Origin: Rikenellaceae bacterium
Lineage (GTDB): Bacteria; Bacteroidota; Bacteroidia; Bacteroidales; Rikenellaceae
Reading direction: 5' to 3'
NCBI GenBank assembly: GCA_015060005.1
Contig: SUZI01000006.1
Span: 1 to 64,000, forward strand
DNA length: 64,000 nt
In this document: piece after piece, positions 8,766 through 16,421 of the stretch
Numbering within the stretch: position 1 is the stretch's first letter
Layout: each line of letters opens with the position of its first letter
Program-made: the position numbers and the translations under genes
Notes under the pieces: generated by a model
The model's input: only the letters and a program-made list of their open reading frames with translations
Database searches by the model: none
Told to the model about the DNA's origin: nothing

Positions 8766-10082
8766 ATGAGAGTATTAATGTTCGGTTGGGAGTTCCCACC
8801 TCATATCGCTGGAGGTCTGGGTACCGCTTGTTACGGTATGACCAGAGGCTTGGCTCGCAACGATGTGGAGGTTATCTTTGTGATGCCTCGTGCCTCGGGC
8901 GATGAGGACCAACGTTTCGTCAAAGTGGTGAATGCCAGCGATGTGGAGGCTCGTTATAGCGAGTCGAAAATCGAAGGTGCTGACGACCTGTGGAAGAAGA
9001 TTTCGTTCATTCATATCGACTCTAATATGGTGCCTTATATCTCTCCTGAGGAGTTTGAGACATATCGTGAGGAGTATGAGCGTACGGGACGTAAAATCTG
9101 GGAGAAAGAGGGAGATGTGTGGACGCAGCGTTACACATTTTCGGGAAAGTACGGTGCTAACCTTATGGAGGAGGTGGCACGTTATGCTGTGGTGGCTGCC
9201 GAGGTGGCAAAGCAGTTGGAGGGACAGTTTGATGTGATTCACGCACACGACTGGCTCACATACTTTGCAGGTATCGCTGCCAAGCGAGTGTCGGGCAAGC
9301 CATTGGTGGTACATATGCACGCTACGTCGTTTGACCGCTCGTCAAGCGATAATATCGATACTCGTGTCTACGCTATTGAGCGTGCGGGTATGGCTGCAGC
9401 AGACCGCGTAATAGCTGTGTCGAACCTTACGAGAAACATCGTTATCGAGAAGTATAACATCCCTGCGGAGAAGGTCGTAACAGTGCACAACGCTGTGCGT
9501 TTTGCCGAGAAGGATAATGAGCTTCCTGAGCGTGGTGTGGATGATAAGATTATCACCTTCCTGGGTCGTATCACATTCCAGAAGGGTCCCGACTACTTCG
9601 TGGAGGCGGCTGCAAAGGTGCTTAAGCGTGTGCCTAACGTGCGTTTTGTGATGGCGGGCTCGGGCGATATGATGAACCACGTGATACGTCGTGTGGCTCG
9701 TCTGGGTATAGCCGACCGTTTCCACTTTACGGGCTTCCTGAAGGGCGACGACGTGCATAAGATGTTCCAGCTCTCGGATGTCTATATTATGCCATCGGTG
9801 TCGGAGCCATTCGGTATCTCGCCATTGGAGGCTATGCGAGCTAACGTGCCTTCAATAATCTCGAAGCAGAGTGGTGTGGCAGAGGTGCTGGACTATGCTG
9901 TGAAGGTGGATTACTGGGATGTGGATGCTATGGCAGATGCTATATATGGATTTGTGAAGTATCCTGCTCTTGCGAAGATGTTCTCCTCAAAGGGACTCGA
10001 GGAGGTTACCGGTCTGAAGTGGAACAACGCAGCAGCAAAGATTAAGGCAGTCTACGAGGATGCCATAAATGAGTGTAAATAA
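8766..10082 (+). CDS. GT4 glycosyltransferase of the alpha-glucan operon
   Basis: This GT-B fold glycosyltransferase has 438 aa. An N-terminal WEFPPHIAGGLG motif (8-19) resembles the glycogen/starch synthase nucleotide-sugar loop. The C-terminal donor domain carries PSVSEPFGISPLEA (343-356) with the E-x7-E pair E347/E355. It sits between the debranching enzyme and GH57 genes with gaps of 16 and 17 bp, so it is probably co-transcribed. The context suggests transfer of glucosyl units to an alpha-glucan primer or product. Donor and acceptor cannot be read from the sequence. The organism already encodes a GT3 synthase next door, so this could be a priming or alternative elongation enzyme. Confidence 0.82.
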   Translation: MRVLMFGWEFPPHIAGGLGTACYGMTRGLARNDVEVIFVMPRASGDEDQRFVKVVNASDVEARYSESKIEGADDLWKKISFIHIDSNMVPYISPEEFETYREEYERTGRKIWEKEGDVWTQRYTFSGKYGANLMEEVARYAVVAAEVAKQLEGQFDVIHAHDWLTYFAGIAAKRVSGKPLVVHMHATSFDRSSSDNIDTRVYAIERAGMAAADRVIAVSNLTRNIVIEKYNIPAEKVVTVHNAVRFAEKDNELPERGVDDKIITFLGRITFQKGPDYFVEAAAKVLKRVPNVRFVMAGSGDMMNHVIRRVARLGIADRFHFTGFLKGDDVHKMFQLSDVYIMPSVSEPFGISPLEAMRANVPSIISKQSGVAEVLDYAVKVDYWDVDAMADAIYGFVKYPALAKMFSSKGLEEVTGLKWNNAAAKIKAVYEDAINECK

Positions 10083-10099
10083 TAAGTATAAATATAAGT

Positions 10100-11320
10100 A
10101 TGAAAACAGTTAATCTATATTTTCAGGTACACCAGCCTTGGCGTCTGAAGGTTTACCGTTTCTTTAATATCGGTAAGGACCACAACTATCTGGATGACTT
10201 TACAAACCGTGCCATTATGCAGAAGGTGGCTCGCCAGTGCTATCTGCCGATGAACGCTATGCTCCTGAAGCTCATCGAGGAGAATAAGGGTGCTTTCAAG
10301 TGCTCGTTCTCGGTAACAGGCTCGGCTATCGAGCAGTTCCGTGCATATGCTCCCGAGGTGTTGGACTCGTTCCGTGCCTTGGCTAAGACCGGATGTGTGG
10401 AGTTCCTCGCAGAGACATATTCTCACTCATTGGCTGCCCTCTCATCAAAGGAGGACTTCGTAGAGCAGGTGAAATTGCACGCCAAGACCATAAAGAAGGA
10501 GTTTGGTGTGAAGCCTGTGTCATTCCGTAACACAGAGCTCATCTACTCGGATGCTATCGGCGAGATGGTATCGGAGCTCGGATTTAAGACAATCCTGGCT
10601 GAGGGTGCTAAGCACGTGCTCGGTTGGAAGTCGCCTAACTACATCTACACTAATGCGATAGATAACCGCTTGCGTGTGTTATTGCGTAACTATAAGCTCT
10701 CGGATGATATTGCTTTCCGTTTCTCTAACCAGGGATGGGACGAGTATCCTCTCACAGCAGATAAGTTTGCTCAGTGGGTTGCAGAGGACGCAGGTGATGT
10801 GATTAACCTCTTTATGGACTATGAGACATTTGGCGAGCACCAGAAGGCTGACACAGGTATCTTCGATTTCGTGCGTGCACTGCCAGCAGCAATACTCTCT
10901 AAGGGTGATATGCAGTTTGCAACAGTGAGCGAGTCTGCTCAGGTATCACAGCCTGTAGGCGTGCTGCACTGTCCACACGTGATGTCGTGGGCTGACGAGG
11001 AGCGTGATGTTACAGCGTGGCTCGGCAATGAGTTGCAGAATGAGGCTTTCGGTAAGTTGTACGCATTGAAGGATAAGGTGAAGGCACTCAAGAATGAGGA
11101 CTTCGACTATGTATGGAACTTTATGCAGACCTCGGACCACTTCTACTATATGGCTACCAAGTGGCTCTCTGATGGCGACGTACACTCATACTTCAACCCT
11201 TATGGCTCATCGTATGAGGCGTTCATCAACTATATGAACGTGTTGTCGGACTTCGAGATAGAGATAGACCGTAAGCTGGCAGCGAAGAGATCACGTAAGA
11301 AGGAGCAGGCTACAGCGTAG
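10100..11320 (+). CDS. GH57 family alpha-glucan-active enzyme (alpha-amylase-like)
   Basis: This is a GH57 protein of 406 aa. The N-terminus has YFQVHQPWRL (with the conserved HQP) and GKDHNYLDD. The predicted nucleophile E146 lies in FRNTELIYSD and the acid/base D240 in LFMDYETFGEHQ. GH57 includes alpha-amylases, 4-alpha-glucanotransferases and branching enzymes. The length fits the alpha-amylase-like group better than typical branching enzymes, which are longer. With no signal peptide and with glycogen genes upstream, an intracellular glucan-remodelling role is likely. The locus has no GH13 branching enzyme, so a branching role cannot be excluded. It is the last gene of the operon; a strong terminator follows 20 nt downstream. 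Confidence 0.85.
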   Translation: MKTVNLYFQVHQPWRLKVYRFFNIGKDHNYLDDFTNRAIMQKVARQCYLPMNAMLLKLIEENKGAFKCSFSVTGSAIEQFRAYAPEVLDSFRALAKTGCVEFLAETYSHSLAALSSKEDFVEQVKLHAKTIKKEFGVKPVSFRNTELIYSDAIGEMVSELGFKTILAEGAKHVLGWKSPNYIYTNAIDNRLRVLLRNYKLSDDIAFRFSNQGWDEYPLTADKFAQWVAEDAGDVINLFMDYETFGEHQKADTGIFDFVRALPAAILSKGDMQFATVSESAQVSQPVGVLHCPHVMSWADEERDVTAWLGNELQNEAFGKLYALKDKVKALKNEDFDYVWNFMQTSDHFYYMATKWLSDGDVHSYFNPYGSSYEAFINYMNVLSDFEIEIDRKLAAKRSRKKEQATA

Positions 11321-11339
11321 TCTTTATTATAGCTTTACA

Positions 11340-11374
11340 AAAGGCGGCATTCCAATGGAGTGCCGCCTTTTTTT
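11340..11374 (+). terminator. Intrinsic terminator of the alpha-glucan operon
   Basis: A perfect 10-bp stem AAAGGCGGCA (11340-11349) with TGCCGCCTTT (11361-11370) has an 11-nt loop and runs into seven T. Confidence 0.93.
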
Positions 11375-11611
11375 GTTAATTAGTAATTAGTAATTAGTAA
11401 AGAGTAATTGAGTTTTCGGGGAGGATAGGGAAGATAAGGAGTAAGGGGAACTAAGGGGTACTAAAGGATACTAAAGTCGCAATAAAAAATAGTTTTTACC
11501 TTTTAGTTTTTAGTTCGTATAAGGTAGATTCCCATCGCCTAACCTTTGGTTAGTCGGGGAATGACGTTAATATAATGAGTAATTAGTAATGAGTAATTGA
11601 GTTTTCAGGGG
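11375..11611. repeat. Non-coding repeats: 10-bp phased array and dRS3-like palindrome
   Basis: There is no gene here. TAATTAGTAAT-type direct repeats lie at 11376-11412 and 11574-11600. A 10-bp phased array covers about 11430-11478 (AGTAAGGGGA, ACTAAGGGGT, ACTAAAGGAT, ACTAAAGTC). The palindromic element at 11523-11565 is GGTAGATTCCCATCGC, stem CTAACC-ttt-GGTTAG, then TCGGGGAATGAC. This is the inverted counterpart of 224-264 with a different but self-complementary central stem. Confidence 0.75.
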
Positions 11612-11738
11612 AATTAAAGGATACTAAGGGATACTAAAGTCTACAATAGAGGATTGTGGGTGAAATGAAAATTTTTGAGTATTTTTTGGTAGTAAGAATT
11701 TTTTGTATAACTTTGTAGTACTGAAGCGATCAGCTTTA
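11612..11738. repeat. Right copy of the perfect 127-bp inverted repeat
   Basis: This is the exact reverse complement of 1-127. It starts with three 10-bp phased units (11612-11641) and contains the promoter at 11684-11715 reading towards the lipoprotein gene. Confidence 0.95.
11684..11715 (+). promoter_or_regulatory. Promoter of the surface lipoprotein gene
   Basis: TTTTG (11684-11688), 19 bp, then TAACTTTG (11708-11715) matches the Bacteroidota consensus. Predicted transcription begins near 11722, leaving a 5' UTR of about 150 nt that contains the G-rich hairpin at 11772-11814. Confidence 0.65.
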
Positions 11739-11771
11739 GCAACAAAGACATATAATTTTTGGCGAGGATAC

Positions 11772-11814
11772 TTTACCCTCCCCCTATCAGGAAATCCTAT
11801 AGGGGGGGGGTAAA
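11772..11814 (+). promoter_or_regulatory. Strong leader hairpin with a nine-G tract
   Basis: TTTACCCTCCCCCTAT (11772-11787) pairs with ATAGGGGGGGGGTAAA (11799-11814) over 16 positions with one mismatch; the loop is 11 nt. There is no T tract, so it is not a canonical terminator. The right arm contains nine consecutive G (11802-11810), a slippage-prone tract 60 bp before the lipoprotein start. It could act as an mRNA stabiliser, an attenuator or a phase-variable element (inference). Confidence 0.6.
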
Positions 11815-11872
11815 TTCGTAAATAGGATTTATAACCATTTTTTATAACTATATTTTAATAAACACTTTTATT

Positions 11873-14800
11873 ATGAAAAAAATTCTTTTGATGGCTGTTG
11901 TAGCATTTGGTATGCTCGCAACAGCGTGTTCGAAGGACGAGGTTGCTCAGCCTGTGGCAGAGAAGTCTACAGTTACTTTCTCTGTTGCTGCTCCTGAGCT
12001 CTCGACCCGTGCACACGGTGATGGCGAGTCAGCTACTGCTTTGGCTTATGCTGTCTACAACCGTGCAGACAAAGCTCTCCTGTTCAAGGGAACAGCGACT
12101 ATGTCTGCTTTGAAGGCTACCGTTGAGATTCCTTTCGTTAACGGTATGACCTACGACGTTCTCTTCTGGGCTGAGGCTCCAGCTCCTGAGTCTCCTTACA
12201 CAGTAGATTGGGATGCAAAGACTGTTGGTTACACTAATGCTGCCGCATTGGTTTCTAACTCAGAGGATTACGATGCGTTCTACTATTTCCTCACAGGCGA
12301 TGAGCTCCCAGAGATTACAGGTCCTGTAACAAAGACAGTTGTGTTGAAGCGTCCTTTCGCTCAGCTTAACATTGCAACTAACGACACTGCAGAGGCTGCT
12401 CAGTCTGGTTTGGTTGTTGAGAATGTTGCCGTAGAGGTTACTAACGCATACACTCAGTTTGACCTCGTAACTGGCAATGGTGTTAATGCTTCAAACACCG
12501 GCGTTACTTTCACTTCTGCACCTAAGCAGGGTGGTACAATTCTCAGCAGCTACGATTTGCTCGCAGTAAACTACCTCTTCACAGGTGGTGAGAAGCAGTT
12601 GGTAAATGTTAAGTTCACTTATACCGACGGCGATACAACAACAGGTGGCAATGCTGGTCGTACAGCAGAGTACAACTCAGTTCCTGTACAGCGTAACTAC
12701 CGTACAAATATCATCGGTAGCCTTTTGACAAGCGAGGGTAACTTCAACATTGAGATTGAGGAGGGATTTGATGGCGAGCCAGGACACAAGTATGAGGTTG
12801 TTTCTGTTGCTACTGCACAGGAGTTGCAGAATGCTGTAAATAGCGGTGCCGGTGAGATTATCCTTGAGGATGATATCGTTTTGGATGGTCCTATCGTATT
12901 TGGTACTTTTACACGTGCCGAGGTTGCTGAGACTATTGTTCGTCCTTTTATCCTCGATGGTAACGGTCAGACATTGACCTATAATGGTAGTGATCGTGCA
13001 ATCAACGTTCTTACTCCAGATATCAACCTTACCATTAAGAACCTGACAATTGATTGTATTGCTCCATATTGTAATCGCGGTATAAACTACGCTACTGACG
13101 GCAACTTGACTCTTGAGAATGTTATTATTAAGGGTGAGAATATTACATATGCTCTTAATCTTCCAGATCCATCTGATAATGCAACTGTTGTTATCAACAA
13201 CTCAAAGATTACAGGTGTTATTGCTCTTAATGTTTGGGGTGCGAATGTTAAGATGGATGTTACCAATAGCGAGATAACAAGTGTCGACAAGGCTGATCAC
13301 GAGAACTATGCTGCTATTAAGTTGAACAACAATGGTAGTTCTTCGGCTGAGGGTAGTGTAATCAATGTTGTGGGTGGTAAGGTTACTGCTTTGGATGAGA
13401 ATGGTAACCCATCAGCAGCAGTTACTAATTCTACTAAGACAGGTGTGATAAATATTAGCGACTCTACAGAAGTTATAGGTAAAGTTGAAAAAAGAGTTGC
13501 TATGGTATATTGGGATGGACAGAATGAGTTCTATAGCTGTGAAACTTTAGAGGAGGCATTGGTGAGTGTCGTTGAGCATAATGCTGATGGTGTAAGATTG
13601 CTCGCAGATGTAGAGGTAAGCGAGATTATGGTTCTCAACGGATCATTCGTATTTGATGGTAATGGTAAGACTTTGACGTCTACAGCTGGTCGTGCTATCA
13701 ATGTATCGGGTGCTAATGGTGTAACTATCAAGAACCTTACTATTGAGTGCTCTGGTGAGCGTGCAATCAACATTATCCAGAATGCAACAAATGTAAAGAT
13801 TGAGAATGTTACTGCAACTGCAGCAAACTATACTGTTAATGTAGCGTCTTCAGCTCCTAACGCAGTTGTTGATATCAAGAACTCGACTCTTAACGGTCTT
13901 TGCACTGTTAATGTTGCTTCTGCTGGTGCTGAGGTTACTGTTGACGGTTGTACTGTAAACTGCAACGATAATAACACAACTGTTGGTGAGGCTTATGCTG
14001 CAATTTCCCTTAACAAGGATGCAGAGAATGCTACAATCACCGTAACAAACACTACTATCAATGTGGCAGAGGGCTCAGACTCAGTGCCTGCTCGCAATAG
14101 TGCTGCAAACGGTACTATTACTATTGATGGCTCAACAGAGAATGTATGTGTAATGGTTGCTGCTATTACCTATGAGGGCTCTGCTTATTATTACTCATTC
14201 GAGACACTTGAGGAAGCTGTTGAGTTTGCTAAGGAGGGTGATGTAATTACATTGCTTAGAGATATCGTAGTTGAGGGTACTTTGACTCTCGATCTTGAGG
14301 GTAAGACTTTGGTTACTAATGGTATGCTTACAAACGCAGGCGAGTTGACTATTAAGGGCGGTAAGTTAATCTCTGAAAATAATGCAGATAAGCCAAATAC
14401 TCTTATTAGCACAGCTGGTAAATTAACTATTGATGGTGTAGAACTTGACCACAATTGTACAACAGCTGGTGCTGCCATTCGTGTACTTGGTGGAGAGGCC
14501 GTTATTAACAACGCAGTAGTTAATGCTGAGAATCTTACACTTTTTGCAGATGGTGCAAAAGTGAATATCACAGGTGCAGAGAGTTCATATTTCTCAAATG
14601 CATCAACAGATGATGGTACTTGGGCTTACGCAGTTAAGGCTCAGAATGGTGCAGTACTTACAATCAACGGAGGTTCGTTCGAGGGTAAGCACGGTGTTAT
14701 TACATCAGCAAAGGACGGTTCTATTATAATTAACGATGGTGTGTTCTTTATCCAGGAACCAGCAAATGGTTCAGGCTATCCTTTGTGTGCAGGTGGTGAG

Positions 14801-15010
14801 AACGCAGTTATTACCGTGTACGGTGGTAAATTCTCTAATATCAGAGCAGCAGGCGCAAGTGGATATGCATATAACGGAGGTAAGTTCAACCTCTACGGTG
14901 GTTTGTTCAAGTACAAGACCTTCTGGGGTGGTGTAGATGAGAGCGTTATATGGGTTGAGTCTGGCGATGCAGATTATCCATGGACTGTTCAGGGTACAAC
15001 AATGAAGTAA
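11873..15010 (+). CDS. Fimbrillin-like (DUF6562-type) surface lipoprotein with beta-helix repeats
   Basis: This 1045-aa protein has a lipoprotein signal MKKILLMAVVAFGMLATAC (Cys19 as the lipid anchor). A domain of about 280 aa resembles the DUF6562/fimbrillin-like proteins of Bacteroidales: STRA near residue 43, then the AYAVYN, FWAEAP and RPFAQLNI regions. The rest is low-complexity, Asn/Thr/Val-rich sequence typical of right-handed parallel beta-helices. At least two modules of roughly 200 aa repeat the phrases DGNGxTL, RAIN and TIKNLTIxC (residues about 360-560 and 585-760), each ending in a short YSxETLEEA segment. A third, shorter module follows. It is expected at the cell surface as an adhesin or fimbria-associated protein; the ligand is unknown. 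It has its own promoter, a hairpin leader and a downstream terminator. An extracellular polysaccharide lyase is less likely because no catalytic motif is recognisable. Confidence 0.75.
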   Translation: MKKILLMAVVAFGMLATACSKDEVAQPVAEKSTVTFSVAAPELSTRAHGDGESATALAYAVYNRADKALLFKGTATMSALKATVEIPFVNGMTYDVLFWAEAPAPESPYTVDWDAKTVGYTNAAALVSNSEDYDAFYYFLTGDELPEITGPVTKTVVLKRPFAQLNIATNDTAEAAQSGLVVENVAVEVTNAYTQFDLVTGNGVNASNTGVTFTSAPKQGGTILSSYDLLAVNYLFTGGEKQLVNVKFTYTDGDTTTGGNAGRTAEYNSVPVQRNYRTNIIGSLLTSEGNFNIEIEEGFDGEPGHKYEVVSVATAQELQNAVNSGAGEIILEDDIVLDGPIVFGTFTRAEVAETIVRPFILDGNGQTLTYNGSDRAINVLTPDINLTIKNLTIDCIAPYCNRGINYATDGNLTLENVIIKGENITYALNLPDPSDNATVVINNSKITGVIALNVWGANVKMDVTNSEITSVDKADHENYAAIKLNNNGSSSAEGSVINVVGGKVTALDENGNPSAAVTNSTKTGVINISDSTEVIGKVEKRVAMVYWDGQNEFYSCETLEEALVSVVEHNADGVRLLADVEVSEIMVLNGSFVFDGNGKTLTSTAGRAINVSGANGVTIKNLTIECSGERAINIIQNATNVKIENVTATAANYTVNVASSAPNAVVDIKNSTLNGLCTVNVASAGAEVTVDGCTVNCNDNNTTVGEAYAAISLNKDAENATITVTNTTINVAEGSDSVPARNSAANGTITIDGSTENVCVMVAAITYEGSAYYYSFETLEEAVEFAKEGDVITLLRDIVVEGTLTLDLEGKTLVTNGMLTNAGELTIKGGKLISENNADKPNTLISTAGKLTIDGVELDHNCTTAGAAIRVLGGEAVINNAVVNAENLTLFADGAKVNITGAESSYFSNASTDDGTWAYAVKAQNGAVLTINGGSFEGKHGVITSAKDGSIIINDGVFFIQEPANGSGYPLCAGGENAVITVYGGKFSNIRAAGASGYAYNGGKFNLYGGLFKYKTFWGGVDESVIWVESGDADYPWTVQGTTMK

Positions 15011-15103
15011 TAATTCTATAGGATTGCACCTCTTGGGTGGGGTGCAGTCCACACGGGACAATCAAAAGAAAGCCCTTCATATGTTAAATTAATTAAGTGT
15101 GGT

Positions 15104-15141
15104 GGAACGACAGAAAAGCAATTTTCTGTCGTTCCTGTTTT
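15104..15141 (+). terminator. Terminator after the lipoprotein gene
   Basis: A perfect 14-bp stem GGAACGACAGAAAA / TTTTCTGTCGTTCC (15104-15117, 15122-15135) with a 4-nt loop is followed by TGTTTTT. A smaller stem GGATTGCACC / GGTGCAGTCC lies just after the stop codon, at about 15022-15052. Confidence 0.85.
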
Positions 15142-15151
15142 TCAAGAAGGG

Positions 15152-15191
15152 TATTAAAGGAGACTAAAGGGGACTAAGGGATAATAAAGTC
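15152..15191 (+). repeat. Four units of the 10-bp phased repeat
   Basis: The units are TATTAAAGGA, GACTAAAGGG, GACTAAGGGA and TAATAAAGTC, in register. The array ends with AAAGTC as in the arrays at 98-157, 11430-11478 and 11612-11641. It lies between two terminators, outside any gene. Confidence 0.75.
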
Positions 15192-15233
15192 TACTGCTGG
15201 GGTTTTCAAGATTTTTGATGTGCAGCTACTGAC

Positions 15234-15267
15234 AAAAAAAGCGTGTCTGAAAACTTGTCAGACACGC
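15234..15267 (-). terminator. Terminator of the META-domain gene
   Basis: On the minus strand, GCGTGTCTGA (15258-15267) and TCAGACACGC (15241-15250) form a perfect 10-bp stem followed by seven T (15234-15240). Confidence 0.92.
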
Positions 15268-15291
15268 CCTGAAGGATAGATTGCTGTGGGG

Positions 15292-15747
15292 TTACTCCGC
15301 AGGTTGCTCTGTAGCCTGCAATGTAGCCTGGAGCTTGCCATCGCTAAGCAGCATAAGCACATCGCCATCAATCTCATAGTGAGTGGTAGAACGCAACGCC
15401 GCAAAGAACTTAATCTCCAAATCCAACTCGGGACAAGCCATACGGGTAGCACCCAGCTGACCAACGGTGAGAGAGCCCTTCTCGCCAACAGTGAACTCGC
15501 CACCAATGATATGGTTGCAAGCACCTACACCCTGGATATTGCCCTTAGAGGGTGTCTCACCCTCGATGAAACGGATATCGAACTTACCCTCAGCAAAGGT
15601 AGCATCGGTCTCCATAAGCTTAACCAAATGCCACTCGGTGCCGATAAGTGGCTTAGCCTGCTTGGCATTCTTGCGACAAGCACAGCAGCCAAAACCTACG
15701 GCAGCAACAACAGCCGCCAGAACGAAAAATGTGATTACACGCTTCAT
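15292..15747 (-). CDS. META (HslJ-like) domain lipoprotein
   Basis: This 151-aa protein has a hydrophobic signal ending in GFGCCACRK, a probable lipoprotein signal with an untypical lipobox. A META domain follows: GTEWHLVKL, GACNHIIGGEF and LGATRMACP match the usual W..., GCN..., STRMACP pattern. META proteins (HslJ family) sit in the envelope and are linked to stress and antibiotic tolerance; the molecular role is unknown. The open frame extends 24 codons further upstream, but the ATG at 15747 gives the signal peptide. A -7 box lies at 15788-15795 on this strand. It is transcribed alone and divergently from ridA. Confidence 0.82.
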   Translation of the reverse strand: MKRVITFFVLAAVVAAVGFGCCACRKNAKQAKPLIGTEWHLVKLMETDATFAEGKFDIRFIEGETPSKGNIQGVGACNHIIGGEFTVGEKGSLTVGQLGATRMACPELDLEIKFFAALRSTTHYEIDGDVLMLLSDGKLQATLQATEQPAE

Positions 15748-15787
15748 AGTATATAGTTTTCTTAAATAGTTTGCTCGCGTTATGCCA

Positions 15788-15820
15788 CAAAGATAAATAA
15801 ATTTTCTATCTTTGCTCAAA
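15788..15820. promoter_or_regulatory. Divergent promoters for the META lipoprotein and ridA
   Basis: Minus strand: -7 box TATCTTTG (15788-15795) with TTTG (15817-15820) 21 bp upstream. Plus strand: -7 box TATCTTTG at 15807-15814 for ridA, without a clear -33 box. The two boxes are 11 bp apart on opposite strands, so polymerase could occupy only one at a time. Confidence 0.6.
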
Positions 15821-15840
15821 ATACTTAAATATAACGGACT

Positions 15841-16218
15841 ATGAAAAAGATTATTGCTTCGCCTATGGCACCAAAAGCTGTAGGACCATACTCACAGGCG
15901 GTAGAGGCTAACGGCACACTCTACCTCTCGGGACAGCTGCCAATAGATGCCGCAACAGGTACTATGCCCGAAGGCATCGAGGAGCAGACACGACAGTCGC
16001 TGACAAACATAGGACACATACTCCGCGAGGCAGGATATGACTTCAAAGATGTGGTGAAGGTGTGTGTGATGTTGGACGACATAGCAGACTTCGCAGCAAT
16101 GAACGCTGTGTATGCTACATTCTTCACTGAACAGATGCCTGCCCGCTTCTGCTACGAGGTGTCGAAGCTGCCAATGGGTGCAAAAGTGGAGATTGACGCA
16201 GTGGCTTGCAAAGAATAG
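15841..16218 (+). CDS. ridA: RidA family enamine/imine deaminase
   Basis: This 125-aa protein fits the RidA/YjgF/Rid family closely. GPYSQAV (residues 16-22), LYLSGQLPID and the signature PARFCYEVSKLPMGAKVEID, whose Arg binds the substrate carboxylate, are all present. RidA hydrolyses reactive 2-aminoacrylate and related imines released by PLP enzymes such as threonine dehydratase, protecting cytosolic enzymes. The length is full and there is no signal peptide. It is monocistronic, between a divergent promoter and a strong terminator. Confidence 0.92.
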   Translation: MKKIIASPMAPKAVGPYSQAVEANGTLYLSGQLPIDAATGTMPEGIEEQTRQSLTNIGHILREAGYDFKDVVKVCVMLDDIADFAAMNAVYATFFTEQMPARFCYEVSKLPMGAKVEIDAVACKE

Positions 16219-16248
16219 CTGCGGCAGAAAAAAGATTTTCGTCAAAAG

Positions 16249-16280
16249 TGCATCGTAGGTGGCTACGGTGCATCTTTTTT
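16249..16280 (+). terminator. Terminator of ridA
   Basis: TGCATCGTAG (16249-16258) pairs with CTACGGTGCA (16263-16272) with one G-T pair, followed by a run of T to 16280. Confidence 0.88.
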
Positions 16281-16421
16281 ATTTTTGTAAATAACTTGTC
16301 GAAAACTACTGCTGATTAGTGTGGGAATGGCTCTAAAATTTCGGAAATTTGTAGTGGGGAATCACCCCTATTTCCGTTCGAGAATACGAGAATAATAATA
16401 TAAATATAAAGTATACAACTT

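Noticed and set aside
128..11611. Site-specific invertible DNA switch
   Set aside because: No recombinase gene is in the window, and the promoters lie inside the inverted repeats, so inversion would leave each flank with the same promoter.
15604..15819. Longer N-terminus (24 extra codons) for the META-domain protein
   Set aside because: It would bury the hydrophobic signal and run through the predicted promoter at 15788-15820.
16281..16421. Possible cobalamin riboswitch upstream of class II RNR
   Set aside because: The 140-bp leader is too short and lacks the conserved B12-box sequence.
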